A DNA stretch of 64,000 nt, from the NCBI RefSeq assembly GCF_019856455.1, contig NZ_CP082205.1:372001-436000 (forward strand), written 5' to 3'. Position 1 is the stretch's first letter; each line of letters begins with the position of its first letter. Source of the stretch: Streptococcus suis (GTDB lineage: Bacteria; Bacillota; Bacilli; Lactobacillales; Streptococcaceae). Of this stretch, positions 33,868 through 45,242 are shown piece after piece. The notes beneath the pieces were generated by a model. That model saw nothing but the letters and a program-made list of their open reading frames with translations. It made no database searches and had not been told where the DNA came from. Position numbers and translations under genes: made by a program.

Positions 33868-34902
33868 ATGATTACCCAACGTCAAAATGATATTTTGAAT
33901 CTGATTGTTGAATTGTTTACGCGCCATCATGAGCCAGTTGGTTCTAAGGCCTTGCAGGAGATGATTGCTTCCAGCTCTGCTACCATTCGCAATGACATGG
34001 CTAAGCTGGAGCAGTTGGGCTTGCTAGAAAAAGCCCACACTTCAAGCGGTCGGATGCCCAGTCGGGCTGGTTTTCAATACTTTGTCAACCACTCGCTTAA
34101 TCTGGAACACATTGATGAAGAAGATGTTTATCAGGTGGTTAAGGCCTTCGACTTTGAAGCCTTCAAGCTGGAGGACATCTTGGAGCGGGCCAGTACAGTC
34201 CTAGCGGATTTGACTGGCTACACTTCGGTCATCTTAGATGTGGAGCCGACCAGTCAGCAGTTGACTTCCTTTGACATCGTGCAGCTCAGTAACCACGATG
34301 CTCTGGCAGTCTTGACTCTGGACCAGTCCAAACCTGTCACCGTTCAGTTTGCCATTCCCAAGAACTTTTTGACCAGGGAGTTGGAGGTGCTCAAACGCTT
34401 AGTTGATGAGCGATTCGTAGGACAGACAGTCTTGTCCATTCACTACAAGCTACGGACGGAGGTTCCCCAAGTGGTGCAGCGCTACTTTGCCACGACGGAC
34501 AATGTCTTGGATCTCATGGATTACATCTTTTCCAATCTCTTCCAAGAATCAGTCTTTATCAGGGGAAAGGTCGCTTCGCTGACCTATGGCAATCTCGCCA
34601 CCTATCAGCTCTTGGATAGCCCACAGCTATTAGCCCCAGAGTTGCGGCAGGGCTTGGCTCCAGACCAGCAGACCAGCATTTCTGTGGCAGAACATAGGGA
34701 TCCTGCCCTAGCAGATGTGACAGTCATTCATCATCGCTTTCCAATCCCCTATCGGGGCATGGCCCAGATGAGCTTGCTTGGTCCTGTTGACATGGACTAC
34801 CGCAGGCAGATGAGTTTGATCAATATCATCAGCCGCGTCCTATTTATGAAATTAACCGATTACTACCGTTATCTAAGTAGTAATCATTACGAAGTCAATT
34901 AG
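33868..34902 (+). CDS. hrcA: Heat-inducible transcription repressor HrcA
   Basis: Represses class I heat-shock genes through CIRCE and is kept active by GroEL. 344 aa from ATG 33868 (AAAGGAG just upstream; the frame extends to a GTG at 33847 that is not used). The N-terminal winged helix is [19 protein letters not shown]...EPVGSKALQ and [20 protein letters not shown]. First gene of hrcA-grpE-dnaK, with two CIRCE sites for autorepression. Confidence 0.96.
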   Translation: MITQRQNDILNLIVELFTRHHEPVGSKALQEMIASSSATIRNDMAKLEQLGLLEKAHTSSGRMPSRAGFQYFVNHSLNLEHIDEEDVYQVVKAFDFEAFKLEDILERASTVLADLTGYTSVILDVEPTSQQLTSFDIVQLSNHDALAVLTLDQSKPVTVQFAIPKNFLTRELEVLKRLVDERFVGQTVLSIHYKLRTEVPQVVQRYFATTDNVLDLMDYIFSNLFQESVFIRGKVASLTYGNLATYQLLDSPQLLAPELRQGLAPDQQTSISVAEHRDPALADVTVIHHRFPIPYRGMAQMSLLGPVDMDYRRQMSLINIISRVLFMKLTDYYRYLSSNHYEVN

Positions 34903-34914
34903 AAGGAGAATGCT

Positions 34915-35427
34915 TTGTCAGAAGAAATCAAAAACGAAGAAATCGTAGAAGAGGTTGAAACAACAGAAGAAGTTGTGGAGACACCTGAAAAATCGGAATT
35001 GGATTTGGCAAACGAGCGTGCAGAGGAATTTGAAAACAAGTACCTCCGTGCCCACGCTGAAATGCAAAATATTCAACGCCGTGCCAACGAAGAACGCCAA
35101 ACCATTCAGCGTTACCGTTCGCAAGACTTGGCCAAGAAAATCTTGCCGAGCTTGGATAACTTGGAACGCGCTCTTCAAGTCGAAGGCCTGAAAGAAGATG
35201 TCAAAAAAGGCTTGGAAATGGTACAGGAAAGCTTGATTCAAGCCCTCAAAGAAGAAGGGGTGGAAGAAGTCGCAACAGATGTCTTTGACCCAAATCTTCA
35301 CATGGCCATTCAAACTGTTCCAGCAACAGACGACTGTCCAGCAGAACACATCGCTCAAGTCTTCCAAAAAGGTTACAAGTTGCATGAACGTCTGTTGAGA
35401 CCTGCTATGGTGGTGGTGTCTGAGTAG
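34915..35427 (+). CDS. grpE: Nucleotide exchange factor GrpE
   Basis: Exchanges ADP for ATP on DnaK. 170 aa. Starts with TTG at 34915, 7 bases after AAGGAG, with no alternative ATG nearby. A very acidic N-terminus ([15 protein letters not shown]) leads into the coiled-coil dimer region and the conserved [20 protein letters not shown] and [16 protein letters not shown] segments. 12 bases after hrcA. Confidence 0.96.
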   Translation: MSEEIKNEEIVEEVETTEEVVETPEKSELDLANERAEEFENKYLRAHAEMQNIQRRANEERQTIQRYRSQDLAKKILPSLDNLERALQVEGLKEDVKKGLEMVQESLIQALKEEGVEEVATDVFDPNLHMAIQTVPATDDCPAEHIAQVFQKGYKLHERLLRPAMVVVSE

Positions 35428-35498
35428 TCGCTCTGCTATTTTCCACAAAAATACTTGACCGAAATGTCGTAAAACTACTTGAAAAGAAAGTAAATTAA

Positions 35499-37337
<1,839 letters not shown>

Positions 37338-37884
37338 GATGTGAGAGCGTAAAAAGAACGACAGAAAAATAGGAACTTGACGCTGAATGCTTGCATTCCA
37401 AGGAAAGTTATCTTTTTTCAGAAGTTCTTAGCTCGAACTCAGTTCTCATCTTCTCGAGAATAGAAATCATTCGTTAATAAAATTTCCAATCACAGAGGTT
37501 GCAACCCAGCCTCTGTTTTTGGGTAAATACCCTTCTAACTTTTACAGAATTGAATACGCCTACGACTCTGTGAAAAAGTCAAAAAGTCTGGGGATAGACT
37601 TTTTGAGGAATACCTGTCGCTTATTGTTTTTGTACGACAGGGCTGAAAGTGTCTGCTAGACACTTTCACTCCCTATTTTCACTTTGTCTAACTTTTACAG
37701 AAAGGAAAGTGTTCGTAACTGGACACGGGCTACTTTCAATATTTCAAAGAAAGGAATACAAGTTCGGTAATTCGAACACAGGCTAAAAACCTAGTGAAAA
37801 AGATAAACCTCCTAGTGTGTTTTACACACTGCGTCAGTTTCCTATTTTCATACGGTTTTCTTAACGCCTTTTGTATCATAAACT
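37338..37884. other. dnaK-dnaJ gap with an array of hairpins
   Basis: 547 bases without a convincing gene. It contains a terminator for dnaK (CAGAGG...CCTCTG then TTTTT, 37493-37520), AAAAAGTCT-gggg-at-AGACTTTTT (about 37581-37605), CTGTCG...CGACAG (37614-37641) and GAAAGTGTC-tgcta-GACACTTTC (about 37647-37671). TCTGGGGATAGACT recurs in opposite orientation in the 55.3-55.7 kb gap, marking a shared intergenic repeat family. Confidence 0.6.
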
Positions 37885-39021
37885 ATGAACAATACTGAAT
37901 TTTACGATCGTCTGGGCGTTTCTAAGAATGCTTCGCCAGACGAGATTAAGAAGGCTTATCGGAAGCTTTCAAAGAAATACCATCCAGATATTAACAAGGA
38001 TCCGGGTGCGGAGGATAAATACAAGGAGGTCCAGGAGGCTTATGAGACCTTGAGTGATCCGCAAAAACGGTCTGCCTATGACCAGTATGGTCCTGCTGGT
38101 GCCAATGGAGGCTTCGGCGGAGGAGCTGGTGGCTTTGGTGGTTTCGACGGAGCAGGTTTCGGTGGCTTTGAAGACATTTTCTCTAGCTTCTTTGGTGGAG
38201 GCGGTGCGACGCGCAATCCTAATGCACCTCGTCAAGGGGATGACTTGCAGTGTGCGGTCAACTTGAAGTTTGAAGAAGCGATTTTTGGTGTGGAACGTGA
38301 AGTTTCCTATAACCGTGAGGCAACTTGTCGAACCTGTACAGGTTCAGGTGCCAAGCCTGGAACAAGTCCAGTAACCTGTGGGCGTTGTCATGGTTCTGGA
38401 GTGATCAATGTGGACACCCAAACTCCACTTGGAACCATGCGCCGTCAAATGACCTGTGATGTCTGTCATGGTCGCGGAAAACAAATCAAAGACCCATGTA
38501 CAACCTGTCATGGAACTGGTCATGAAAAACAAGCCCATACTGTGACGGTTAAGGTGCCAGCTGGTGTGGAAACTGGTCAACGTATTCGCTTGGCAGGTCA
38601 AGGTGAAGCAGGTTTCAATGGAGGTCCATATGGAGATCTCTACGTTGTCATTCAGGTCCAACCTTCAGACAAGTTTGAACGTGAAGGGACCACTATTCAC
38701 TATAAACTGAACCTCAACTTTGTCCAAGCAGCACTTGGAGATACAGTTCATGTGCCAACGGTTCACGGTGATGTGGATATGGTCATTCCTGAAGGTACCC
38801 AGACTGGTAAGACCTTCCGACTCAAAGGAAAAGGTGCCCCAAGTGTTCGTGGTGGAGCTATTGGTGATCAATATGTCACAGTAAATATCGTCACTCCGAC
38901 AGGTTTGAATGACCGCCAAAAAGCAGCTCTTAAAGAATTCGCGGCAGCAGGAAACATTGATGTCAAACCCCATAAAAAAGGATTTTTTGACAAGGTAAAA
39001 GATGCCTTTGAGGATTTATAA
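37885..39021 (+). CDS. dnaJ: Chaperone DnaJ (Hsp40)
   Basis: Co-chaperone delivering substrates to DnaK. 378 aa: J domain with YHPDINKD, Gly/Phe-rich linker ([20 protein letters not shown]), four CxxCxGxG zinc repeats ([32 protein letters not shown]) and C-terminal substrate domains. The start ATG 37885 has no Shine-Dalgarno sequence; TATCAT lies 5 bases upstream. Separated from dnaK by 547 bases, so transcribed at least partly on its own. Confidence 0.97.
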   Translation: MNNTEFYDRLGVSKNASPDEIKKAYRKLSKKYHPDINKDPGAEDKYKEVQEAYETLSDPQKRSAYDQYGPAGANGGFGGGAGGFGGFDGAGFGGFEDIFSSFFGGGGATRNPNAPRQGDDLQCAVNLKFEEAIFGVEREVSYNREATCRTCTGSGAKPGTSPVTCGRCHGSGVINVDTQTPLGTMRRQMTCDVCHGRGKQIKDPCTTCHGTGHEKQAHTVTVKVPAGVETGQRIRLAGQGEAGFNGGPYGDLYVVIQVQPSDKFEREGTTIHYKLNLNFVQAALGDTVHVPTVHGDVDMVIPEGTQTGKTFRLKGKGAPSVRGGAIGDQYVTVNIVTPTGLNDRQKAALKEFAAAGNIDVKPHKKGFFDKVKDAFEDL

Positions 39022-39030
39022 TTCTAAGAT

Positions 39031-39062
39031 GAGACTGGAAACTCCAGTCTCCTTTCTTTTTC
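39031..39062 (+). terminator. Terminator after dnaJ
   Basis: GAGACTGGA-aac-TCCAGTCTC, perfect 9-bp stem, followed by CTTTCTTTTT. Confidence 0.85.
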
Positions 39063-39105
39063 AGAAAAAACTCTGGGCATTTTCTCCGACGCATCACAGG
39101 CTCTG

Positions 39106-39114
39106 TGTTAAAAT
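39106..39114 (+). promoter_or_regulatory. Extended -10 of the SirTM operon
   Basis: TGTTAAAAT lies 33 bases upstream of the first gene of the operon; no good -35 is seen. It is the only promoter-like sequence between the dnaJ terminator and the eight closely packed genes that follow. Confidence 0.45.
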
Positions 39115-39147
39115 AAGATATAGTAATTTGAAAGAGAACGCTTACGA

Positions 39148-39975
39148 ATGAAATCTTGGGTTGAGAATGTGACCATAAAGAAATACGAAGATCGGTCTGG
39201 TTTGACGGGTTTGAAACAGGGGCCATTGGTGTGGACCGAGGTCTTTTTGCGCGAGGTCAATCGTCAGTCCAATACAGGGATTTTACATTTTTGGCCCATG
39301 GACCAAACGGTCATTCTGGGGATGATGGACAGTCAGGTTGCCCAGCTGGACAAGGGCTTGGCCAGTATTGGTCAGGCAGGCTATAGTCCTATCATTCGGA
39401 GTTTGGGCGGTTTGGCAGTTGTTGCGGATGAGGGGATTTTAAATGTCACTCTGATCTTGCCTAATCCTTATGGTCACAAGGTTGATTTGCGGGAGTCTTA
39501 TCAGGTCATGGTGGAGTTGATTGCTCAGGCGCTTTCGGATTTTCCCTTTGAGGTGGTCAGTGGTGAGGTGGCTACTTCCTACTGTCCTGGGACCTACGAC
39601 CTTAGTATCAAGGGGCGGAAGTTTGCTGGATTAGCCCAGCGGATTTACCAAGAGGCCATTGCCATTTCTGCCTATATCAGTGTGTCAGGCAATCAAGTCA
39701 AACGAGGGCAAGTGGTGGCTGATTTTTATGCAGCCAGTTTTGCTCCGCAAGAAGTATCGGACAGATTTCCACAGGTGGATCCGGATTCGATGGTTAATTT
39801 GTCAGACTTGGTCGGTCAGGATGTGACGGTGGAGGATATGAAAACACGAATTGAGCGTGTCTTGATTGAAAACGGGGCTTTTCTGTCCACCTTTTATCCT
39901 TCGTCGGACAACATGGCTGATTTTATGGCGCTCGGAAAGACTATCAAGCAGTCTATGGAAAAATATGGTATCTAG
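39148..39975 (+). CDS. Lipoyl/octanoyl transferase, LipL-like
   Basis: 275 aa of the biotin/lipoate protein ligase fold. The family's RSLGGLAVV and SYCPGTYDLSIKGRKFAG motifs are visible; the latter has the Cys expected of amidotransferases such as LipL, which move octanoyl or lipoyl groups from a GcvH protein to E2 subunits. First gene of an operon that also holds a GcvH-like protein and a lipoate ligase, so GcvH-L is its probable partner. AGAGAA is a weak ribosome site. The exact direction of transfer is inferred. Confidence 0.75.
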   Translation: MKSWVENVTIKKYEDRSGLTGLKQGPLVWTEVFLREVNRQSNTGILHFWPMDQTVILGMMDSQVAQLDKGLASIGQAGYSPIIRSLGGLAVVADEGILNVTLILPNPYGHKVDLRESYQVMVELIAQALSDFPFEVVSGEVATSYCPGTYDLSIKGRKFAGLAQRIYQEAIAISAYISVSGNQVKRGQVVADFYAASFAPQEVSDRFPQVDPDSMVNLSDLVGQDVTVEDMKTRIERVLIENGAFLSTFYPSSDNMADFMALGKTIKQSMEKYGI

Positions 39976-39983
39976 GAGGAAAT

Positions 39984-41198
39984 ATGGAAACCTATCAAGC
40001 ATTATTTGAAGCTCTGCCATTGCACCAAACCGTCCTAGCCAATCGTTTTGTCCTGTCGCCCATGGTGACCAATTCCTCCACAGCGGATGGCTTGGTGACC
40101 CAGGATGATTTGGACTATGCGGAACGGCGGGCGGATGCGGCTCCTCTGCAAATCACAGGAGCGGCTTATGTGGACCCCAAGGGGCAATTGTTCGAGTTTG
40201 GCTTTAGCGTGGCCAAGGATGAGGATGTTGATGCTTTGCGAAAACTGGCCCAGGTCATGCAGTCCAAGGGGGCAAAGGCAATCTTGCAGCTGACCCATGC
40301 TGGTCGTTTTTCCAGCCACACCCTTCAGCGGGATAAGCTGGTCTATGGTCCTAGTCACATGAAGCTCCATGCTCCCTTTCCCCATGAGGTCAAGGAGTTG
40401 ACCATAGCAGAGCTGGAAGAGCTGGTGGAGGCCTATGGGCAGGCGACGCGGCGGGCTATTGAGGCGGGTTTTGCAGGAGTAGAGATTTCTTCTGCCCAGC
40501 GTTTGCTGATTCAGACCTTCTTTTCGACTTTTTCCAATCAGCGTCAGGACCGCTATGGCTGTCAAAACTTGGACAATCGTTCCCGTTTTGGTTTAGAAGT
40601 TTTACGGAAGGTCCAGGAAGTGATTGACCAGTTGGCTCCAGCTGGCTTTATCCTCGGTTTTCGGGCAACGCCTGAAGAAACAAGAGGGGCCAATATCGGC
40701 TATTCTATCGAGGAATTTTTACAGTTCATGGGCATGGCTTTGGAGCTTGCAAGGATTGACTACCTAGCCATCGCTTCATGGGGGCATGATGTCTTTCGCA
40801 ATCAGGTTCGAGGAGCTGGGCGCCATCAGGGACGCTTGGTCAATCAGGTGGTTCATGATGCCTTAAAGGATAGGCTGGTGGTTATGGCGACAGGGGGGAT
40901 CAATTCGGCGGAGAAGGCATTAGAGGCCTTGGAGCATGCGGATATGGTTGGTCTGTCAACACCTTTTATCACCGATCCTGAGTTTGCTCACAAGATTGCG
41001 GCCGGCAAGCCAGAAGACATCCAGCTGCGGATCAAGCCAGAAGACCTGTCTAAGCTGGCTATTCCCCAGGCTTCTTTCAAGGATATTGTTCCCTTGATGG
41101 ACTATGGGGAGTCGTTGCCGAAGGAGTCGCGAGAGCTTTTCCGCAGTCTTTACTCTTCGAAGAGTAAAAATAAAACACTACGAGGAGGAAAGGTATGA
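39984..41198 (+). CDS. NADH:flavin oxidoreductase, OYE family (SirTM operon)
   Basis: 404 aa FMN-binding TIM barrel. LANRFVLSPMVTNSSTADG, ILQLTHAGRFSS, the AGFAGVEISSAQRLLIQTF segment and SNQRQDRYG match old-yellow-enzyme reductases, though AH...GYL is replaced by the less usual AQRLL. It overlaps the LLM gene by 4 bases. In extended SirTM operons of streptococci this enzyme is thought to act in redox defence with lipoylated GcvH-L; substrate unknown. Confidence 0.85.
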   Translation: METYQALFEALPLHQTVLANRFVLSPMVTNSSTADGLVTQDDLDYAERRADAAPLQITGAAYVDPKGQLFEFGFSVAKDEDVDALRKLAQVMQSKGAKAILQLTHAGRFSSHTLQRDKLVYGPSHMKLHAPFPHEVKELTIAELEELVEAYGQATRRAIEAGFAGVEISSAQRLLIQTFFSTFSNQRQDRYGCQNLDNRSRFGLEVLRKVQEVIDQLAPAGFILGFRATPEETRGANIGYSIEEFLQFMGMALELARIDYLAIASWGHDVFRNQVRGAGRHQGRLVNQVVHDALKDRLVVMATGGINSAEKALEALEHADMVGLSTPFITDPEFAHKIAAGKPEDIQLRIKPEDLSKLAIPQASFKDIVPLMDYGESLPKESRELFRSLYSSKSKNKTLRGGKV

Positions 41199-42190
41199 AA
41201 ATTAGTCTCTTGGACTATGGGCTTTTGGATGAGGGTCGGACCTATCAGGAGGCCTGGCAGGATAGTTTGGCGCTGGTGCAGGCGGCGGATCTCTTGGGCT
41301 ACCATCGGTTTTGGTTGGCGGAGCACCACAATGTCCATGCCCTGACCATCGGCAGTCCCGAGGTCGTGATTCCTTACTTGGCCAGTCAGACCCAGCGGAT
41401 CCATCTAGGTTCAGGTGGCATCATGGGCTTGCATTATTCGCCTTATAAAATAGCAGAGCTGGCAGCTAGTTTGGAAACTCTTTTTCCAGGTCGGGTGGAC
41501 ATCGGCTTGGGAAATTCTACTGGAACGGCTCTGGTTAAAGAGCACATGCGTAGCCAGTTTCAACCCAGTCAATTTGACCAATGGGTACAGCAGTTTACAG
41601 GCTATCTGATAGGAAAAGATGAAGCCATTGGTCTGTCGCCCAAGCTGGCAAGCTATCCAGAAATTTTTACCTTGGGGATGGGAGGTCAGTCCATGGCCCT
41701 GTCTGCTAAGGAGGGCTTGGGCTATGTCTTTGGTAGCTTCCCTTACATTCCCCATGATCCTGTGGAAACAGCTGGAAAATTGGCTCAGGATTACCGCAGG
41801 GATTTTCAGCCGTCAGACATCATGGCGCAACCGCATTTTGCCCTGGCCCTCTTTGTCGTGATTGCGAAAACCAGTCAGGAGGCGGAGAATCTGGCAAAAT
41901 CGCTGGACATTTGGATGTTGGGCAAGCAAGATTTTAATGAGTTTACCCATTTTCCAAGTCTAGCCACCTATCAGGCCTATGAGCTGACGGAGCAGGATAG
42001 GGAGAGAATTGCCCAGCACCGCAGTCGGATGATTATCGGTAATCCGACAGAAGTTAGGGAGCAGCTTGAAAGACTGGTTGTAGCTTGTCAGCCAGACGAA
42101 CTCCTCTTTATACCCTTGGTTTCAGGGATTGACAACCGCTTGAAAGCCATCGAATTATTAGCACAAATTGTAGAAAGTGAGACACTATGA
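41195..42190 (+). CDS. LLM-class flavin oxidoreductase (SirTM operon)
   Basis: 331 aa luciferase-like monooxygenase fold: [54 protein letters not shown] and [10 protein letters not shown] are hallmark segments. Overlaps both neighbours by 4 bases (ATGA-type). Known component of the extended SirTM operon. It probably uses reduced flavin; substrate unknown. Confidence 0.88.
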   Translation: MKISLLDYGLLDEGRTYQEAWQDSLALVQAADLLGYHRFWLAEHHNVHALTIGSPEVVIPYLASQTQRIHLGSGGIMGLHYSPYKIAELAASLETLFPGRVDIGLGNSTGTALVKEHMRSQFQPSQFDQWVQQFTGYLIGKDEAIGLSPKLASYPEIFTLGMGGQSMALSAKEGLGYVFGSFPYIPHDPVETAGKLAQDYRRDFQPSDIMAQPHFALALFVVIAKTSQEAENLAKSLDIWMLGKQDFNEFTHFPSLATYQAYELTEQDRERIAQHRSRMIIGNPTEVREQLERLVVACQPDELLFIPLVSGIDNRLKAIELLAQIVESETL

Positions 42191-42519
42191 AAAAAATTGC
42201 CAACTACCTTTGGGTAGAAAAAGAAGATGCTATTTACACTATTCGTATGACAGCAGAGTTGCAGGATGATGTCGGTACGCTTGGTTTTGTTATTTTTTCC
42301 GACAAGGAAGTCTTGGAGGTCAATGATGAGATTCTCAATCTAGAAGCCTCAAAAACAGTTATGGCTATCCTGACCCCTATTGCAGGTCGGGTGGTAGAGC
42401 GCAATACGGCTGCTCTGGAACAACCAACCTTGCTCAATTCGGAAAAACCAGAGGAAAACTGGTTGATTCGCTTGACCGATGTGTCTGAAGAAGCCTTTTT
42501 ATCACTTGAAGATGCTTAA
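42187..42519 (+). CDS. GcvH-like lipoyl carrier protein (GcvH-L)
   Basis: 110 aa, shorter than true glycine cleavage H protein. The hairpin [18 protein letters not shown] carries the lipoylation Lys at about residue 56. No other glycine cleavage genes are near. In SirTM operons this protein is lipoylated by the adjacent ligase and then ADP-ribosylated by SirTM; an Asp pair at 27-28 is a candidate acceptor region. It acts as a signalling or redox carrier rather than in glycine breakdown. Confidence 0.9.
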   Translation: MKKIANYLWVEKEDAIYTIRMTAELQDDVGTLGFVIFSDKEVLEVNDEILNLEASKTVMAILTPIAGRVVERNTAALEQPTLLNSEKPEENWLIRLTDVSEEAFLSLEDA

Positions 42520-42526
42520 GGAAGAG

Positions 42527-43333
42527 ATGCTGGACTTGCTGACGGCTATGATTGCCATCTTGCAGACTGAGAAAGGTGATTCGCAGTCGGCGGAGCTAAA
42601 ATTGGCTAGTCTTGAAGAGGCTTTTCCGATTTGGAGAGGTTTGGTCAATCAACGGTCAGCGGGACCGATTGGGGCGGCCTATCTGGCAGTGGAGGCGGCC
42701 TTTTTAGCCGCCTATCATGAGGAACATATGCAGGATGTGTCAGTCTGTCAGCCGACGAGCGACCCTCAGATTTTTCTCTATTCAGGAGATTTGTGTCATT
42801 TACAGGTTGATGCAGTGGTCAACGCTGCCAATAGTCAGATGCTGGGCTGTTTTATCCCCAACCACGCCTGTCTGGATAATGCCCTCCATACCTTTGCTGG
42901 TTTGGAGTTGCGCCAGTTTTGTGCCAAGAAAATGGAAGAACAAGGTCTTCCAGCAGCAGCTGGCAAGGTCATGGTGACACCTGGTTTTCACCTGCCAGCT
43001 GGTTTGGTCTTTCACACGGTGGGGCCCTCTATCCCAGAAGGTAAGCCTGTTTCAGCTATTCGGAGAGGGCTCTTGGAGCAGTGCTACCTGTCCTGTTTAG
43101 AGGAGGCCAAGGCGCGTGGTCTTAAAGCAATGGCCTTTCCAGCCCTATCAACAGGGGAATTTGGCTATCCCAAGGACCAGGCGGCAGAAGTGGCAGTTCC
43201 TACTGTTCGCAAGTGGCTGGCGGAAACAACCTATCCCCTAAAGGTCATTTTTTCGACCTATACGGTGGAAGACCAGAGCTACTATACAGCCTTATTAGGA
43301 GAAAAGGAGGATGTCCATGTGGCAGACGCTTAA
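42527..43333 (+). CDS. Zn-containing macrodomain ADP-ribosylhydrolase
   Basis: 268 aa from ATG 42527 (an ATG at 42512 inside the gcvH-L end is possible). After a helical N-terminal extension of about 85 residues comes the macrodomain: [26 protein letters not shown], where the Cys-His-Cys would bind zinc, then [13 protein letters not shown]. This subclass in SirTM operons removes ADP-ribose from GcvH-L, reversing SirTM. Overlaps the SirTM gene by 17 bases. Confidence 0.9.
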   Translation: MLDLLTAMIAILQTEKGDSQSAELKLASLEEAFPIWRGLVNQRSAGPIGAAYLAVEAAFLAAYHEEHMQDVSVCQPTSDPQIFLYSGDLCHLQVDAVVNAANSQMLGCFIPNHACLDNALHTFAGLELRQFCAKKMEEQGLPAAAGKVMVTPGFHLPAGLVFHTVGPSIPEGKPVSAIRRGLLEQCYLSCLEEAKARGLKAMAFPALSTGEFGYPKDQAAEVAVPTVRKWLAETTYPLKVIFSTYTVEDQSYYTALLGEKEDVHVADA

Positions 43334-44207
43334 ACAAGAAGAAAAAACTCAGGCGGAGCTGCTTGCAGGTTTGCTGGCTGAAGCTGATGCGGTGGTGGTG
43401 GGCATTGGAGCAGGCATGTCTGCGGCGGATGGCTTTACCTACATCGGTCCTCGTTTCGAAGTTGCCTTTCCAGACTTCATCGCTAAGTACGGCTTTTTGG
43501 ATATGTTGCAGGCTAGCCTCTTTGACTTTGAAAGCACGGAGGAATACTGGGCCTTTCAGAGCCGCTTTGTTGCCCTTAATTATCTGGACCAGCCTGTCGG
43601 TGCTTCCTATATTCATTTGCGGGAGCTTTTAGAAACCAAGCCCTATCATATCATCACCACCAATGCAGACAATGCCTTTTGGGTGGCCGACTATGATAAA
43701 GATAAGGTTTTCCATATTCAAGGGGAATACGGACTCTGGCAATGCAGTCGCCATTGCCATGACCAGACCTATCGAAATGATGCCCTCATTCGTCGTATGA
43801 TAGCAGAGCAGGAGGATATGAAGATTCCTTATGACCTGATTCCGCGTTGTCCAGTCTGTGATGCTCCTTTCGAGATTAACAAGCGCAATGCAGAAAAGGG
43901 CATGGTTGAATCGCCGGATTTCTTCGCCCAAAAAGCCCGCTACGATGCCTTTTTAGAAGACCATCAAACAGGTAAGGTCCTCTATCTGGAAATCGGGATT
44001 GGCTTTACCACGCCTCAGTTTATCAAAACACCTTTTCAAACAAGAGTTCAGCAAAATCCACAGGCCCTCTATGTCTGTCTTAATCAAAAACACTATCGCC
44101 TGCCTCTGCCTATTAGGGAACGAAGTTTGACCCTGGCAGAAGACAGTGCCCAATTATTAAAAGAAACCCATAGGATTTATTTTAAAGGAGATACCCCATG
44201 TACCTAA
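43317..44207 (+). CDS. SirTM protein ADP-ribosyltransferase (class M sirtuin)
   Basis: 296 aa from ATG 43317, 6 bases after AAAGGAGG. NAD-binding [24 protein letters not shown] (canonical TQNID changed) and [12 protein letters not shown]: the catalytic His of deacetylating sirtuins is replaced by Gln, as described for SirTM. Four Cys (WQCSRHC and CPVC) form the zinc site. Known role: transfers ADP-ribose from NAD to lipoylated GcvH-L. Overlaps the ligase gene by 10 bases. Confidence 0.93.
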   Translation: MWQTLKQEEKTQAELLAGLLAEADAVVVGIGAGMSAADGFTYIGPRFEVAFPDFIAKYGFLDMLQASLFDFESTEEYWAFQSRFVALNYLDQPVGASYIHLRELLETKPYHIITTNADNAFWVADYDKDKVFHIQGEYGLWQCSRHCHDQTYRNDALIRRMIAEQEDMKIPYDLIPRCPVCDAPFEINKRNAEKGMVESPDFFAQKARYDAFLEDHQTGKVLYLEIGIGFTTPQFIKTPFQTRVQQNPQALYVCLNQKHYRLPLPIRERSLTLAEDSAQLLKETHRIYFKGDTPCT

Positions 44208-45223
44208 TCGAACCAATCCGCAACGGTCAATATGTCAGCGATGGAGCAGTTGCTCTAGCTATGCAGGTCTATGTTCAACAAAATGTCTTCTTGGATGACG
44301 ACATTCTCTTCCCTTACTATTGTGACCCCAAGGTAGAAATTGGCAAGTTCCAAAATGCCTTGGTCGAAATCAATGAAGACTACCTCAAAGAGAACAATAT
44401 TCTCTTAGTTCGTCGGGATACAGGTGGTGGTGCTATCTATGTAGACAAGGGGTCTGTCAATGTTTGCTACTTGATTCAGGACAATGGAATTTTCGGAGAT
44501 TTCAAACGTGCCTACCAGCCTGCCATCAAGGCCTTGCATGAGCTAGGAGCCGTTGAGGTAGAGCAAACAGGACGAAATGACCTGGTGATTGAAGGGAAAA
44601 AGGTGTCAGGTGCAGCTATGACCATCAGCAATAACCGTGTTTATGGTGGCTACTCTCTCCTTTTGGATATTGACGAAGAAGCCATGTCCAAGGTCCTCAA
44701 TCCCAATAAGAAAAAGATTGAATCAAAAGGTATCAAGTCTGTCAAAAGCCGTGTGGGAACCATCCGTCCCTATCTGGCAGAAGAATACCAGTCTGTCACA
44801 ACGGAGGAATTTAAGAACCTCATTACCTGCAAGTTATTGGGCATTGACTCCATCGACCAGGCAAAACGCTATGTCTTGACTGAGGAAGACTGGGCAGCTA
44901 TTGACAAGTTGGTGGCAGACAAGTACAAGAACTGGGAATGGAACTACGGTAATTCGCCACAGTATAGCTACCACCGTGATGGTCGTTTTGCTGGGGGAAC
45001 TGTGGATATTCACCTCGAAGTTGAAAAAGGCCGCATTGCCAAATGCCGTATTTACGGAGATTTCTTTGCCAAGGGCAATATTGACGAAGTCGAAAACAAG
45101 CTAATCGGTACACGCTTGCTCGAAGAAGACCTTCAGGCAATCTTGGCAGATTTGGACATGGCGTATTATTTTGGTAAGATTAGTGCGGAAGAGTTGGTCG
45201 GCTTGATGCTGAGCGAAGGATAA
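44198..45223 (+). CDS. Lipoate--protein ligase, LplA2 type
   Basis: 341 aa. [19 protein letters not shown] is the lipoyl-AMP binding motif and [17 protein letters not shown] holds the catalytic Lys. A C-terminal accessory domain ([22 protein letters not shown]) is present. Ligates free lipoate to the GcvH-L of the same operon, making it a substrate for SirTM. AAAGGAG precedes the ATG at 44198. Confidence 0.92.
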   Translation: MYLIEPIRNGQYVSDGAVALAMQVYVQQNVFLDDDILFPYYCDPKVEIGKFQNALVEINEDYLKENNILLVRRDTGGGAIYVDKGSVNVCYLIQDNGIFGDFKRAYQPAIKALHELGAVEVEQTGRNDLVIEGKKVSGAAMTISNNRVYGGYSLLLDIDEEAMSKVLNPNKKKIESKGIKSVKSRVGTIRPYLAEEYQSVTTEEFKNLITCKLLGIDSIDQAKRYVLTEEDWAAIDKLVADKYKNWEWNYGNSPQYSYHRDGRFAGGTVDIHLEVEKGRIAKCRIYGDFFAKGNIDEVENKLIGTRLLEEDLQAILADLDMAYYFGKISAEELVGLMLSEG

Positions 45224-45242
45224 GATAGAAATAGAGGTTCCT

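Noticed and set aside
42187..42519. Glycine cleavage system H protein (gcvH proper)
   Set aside because: Too short, no gcvT/gcvP nearby, and located between SirTM-operon genes, which fits GcvH-L.
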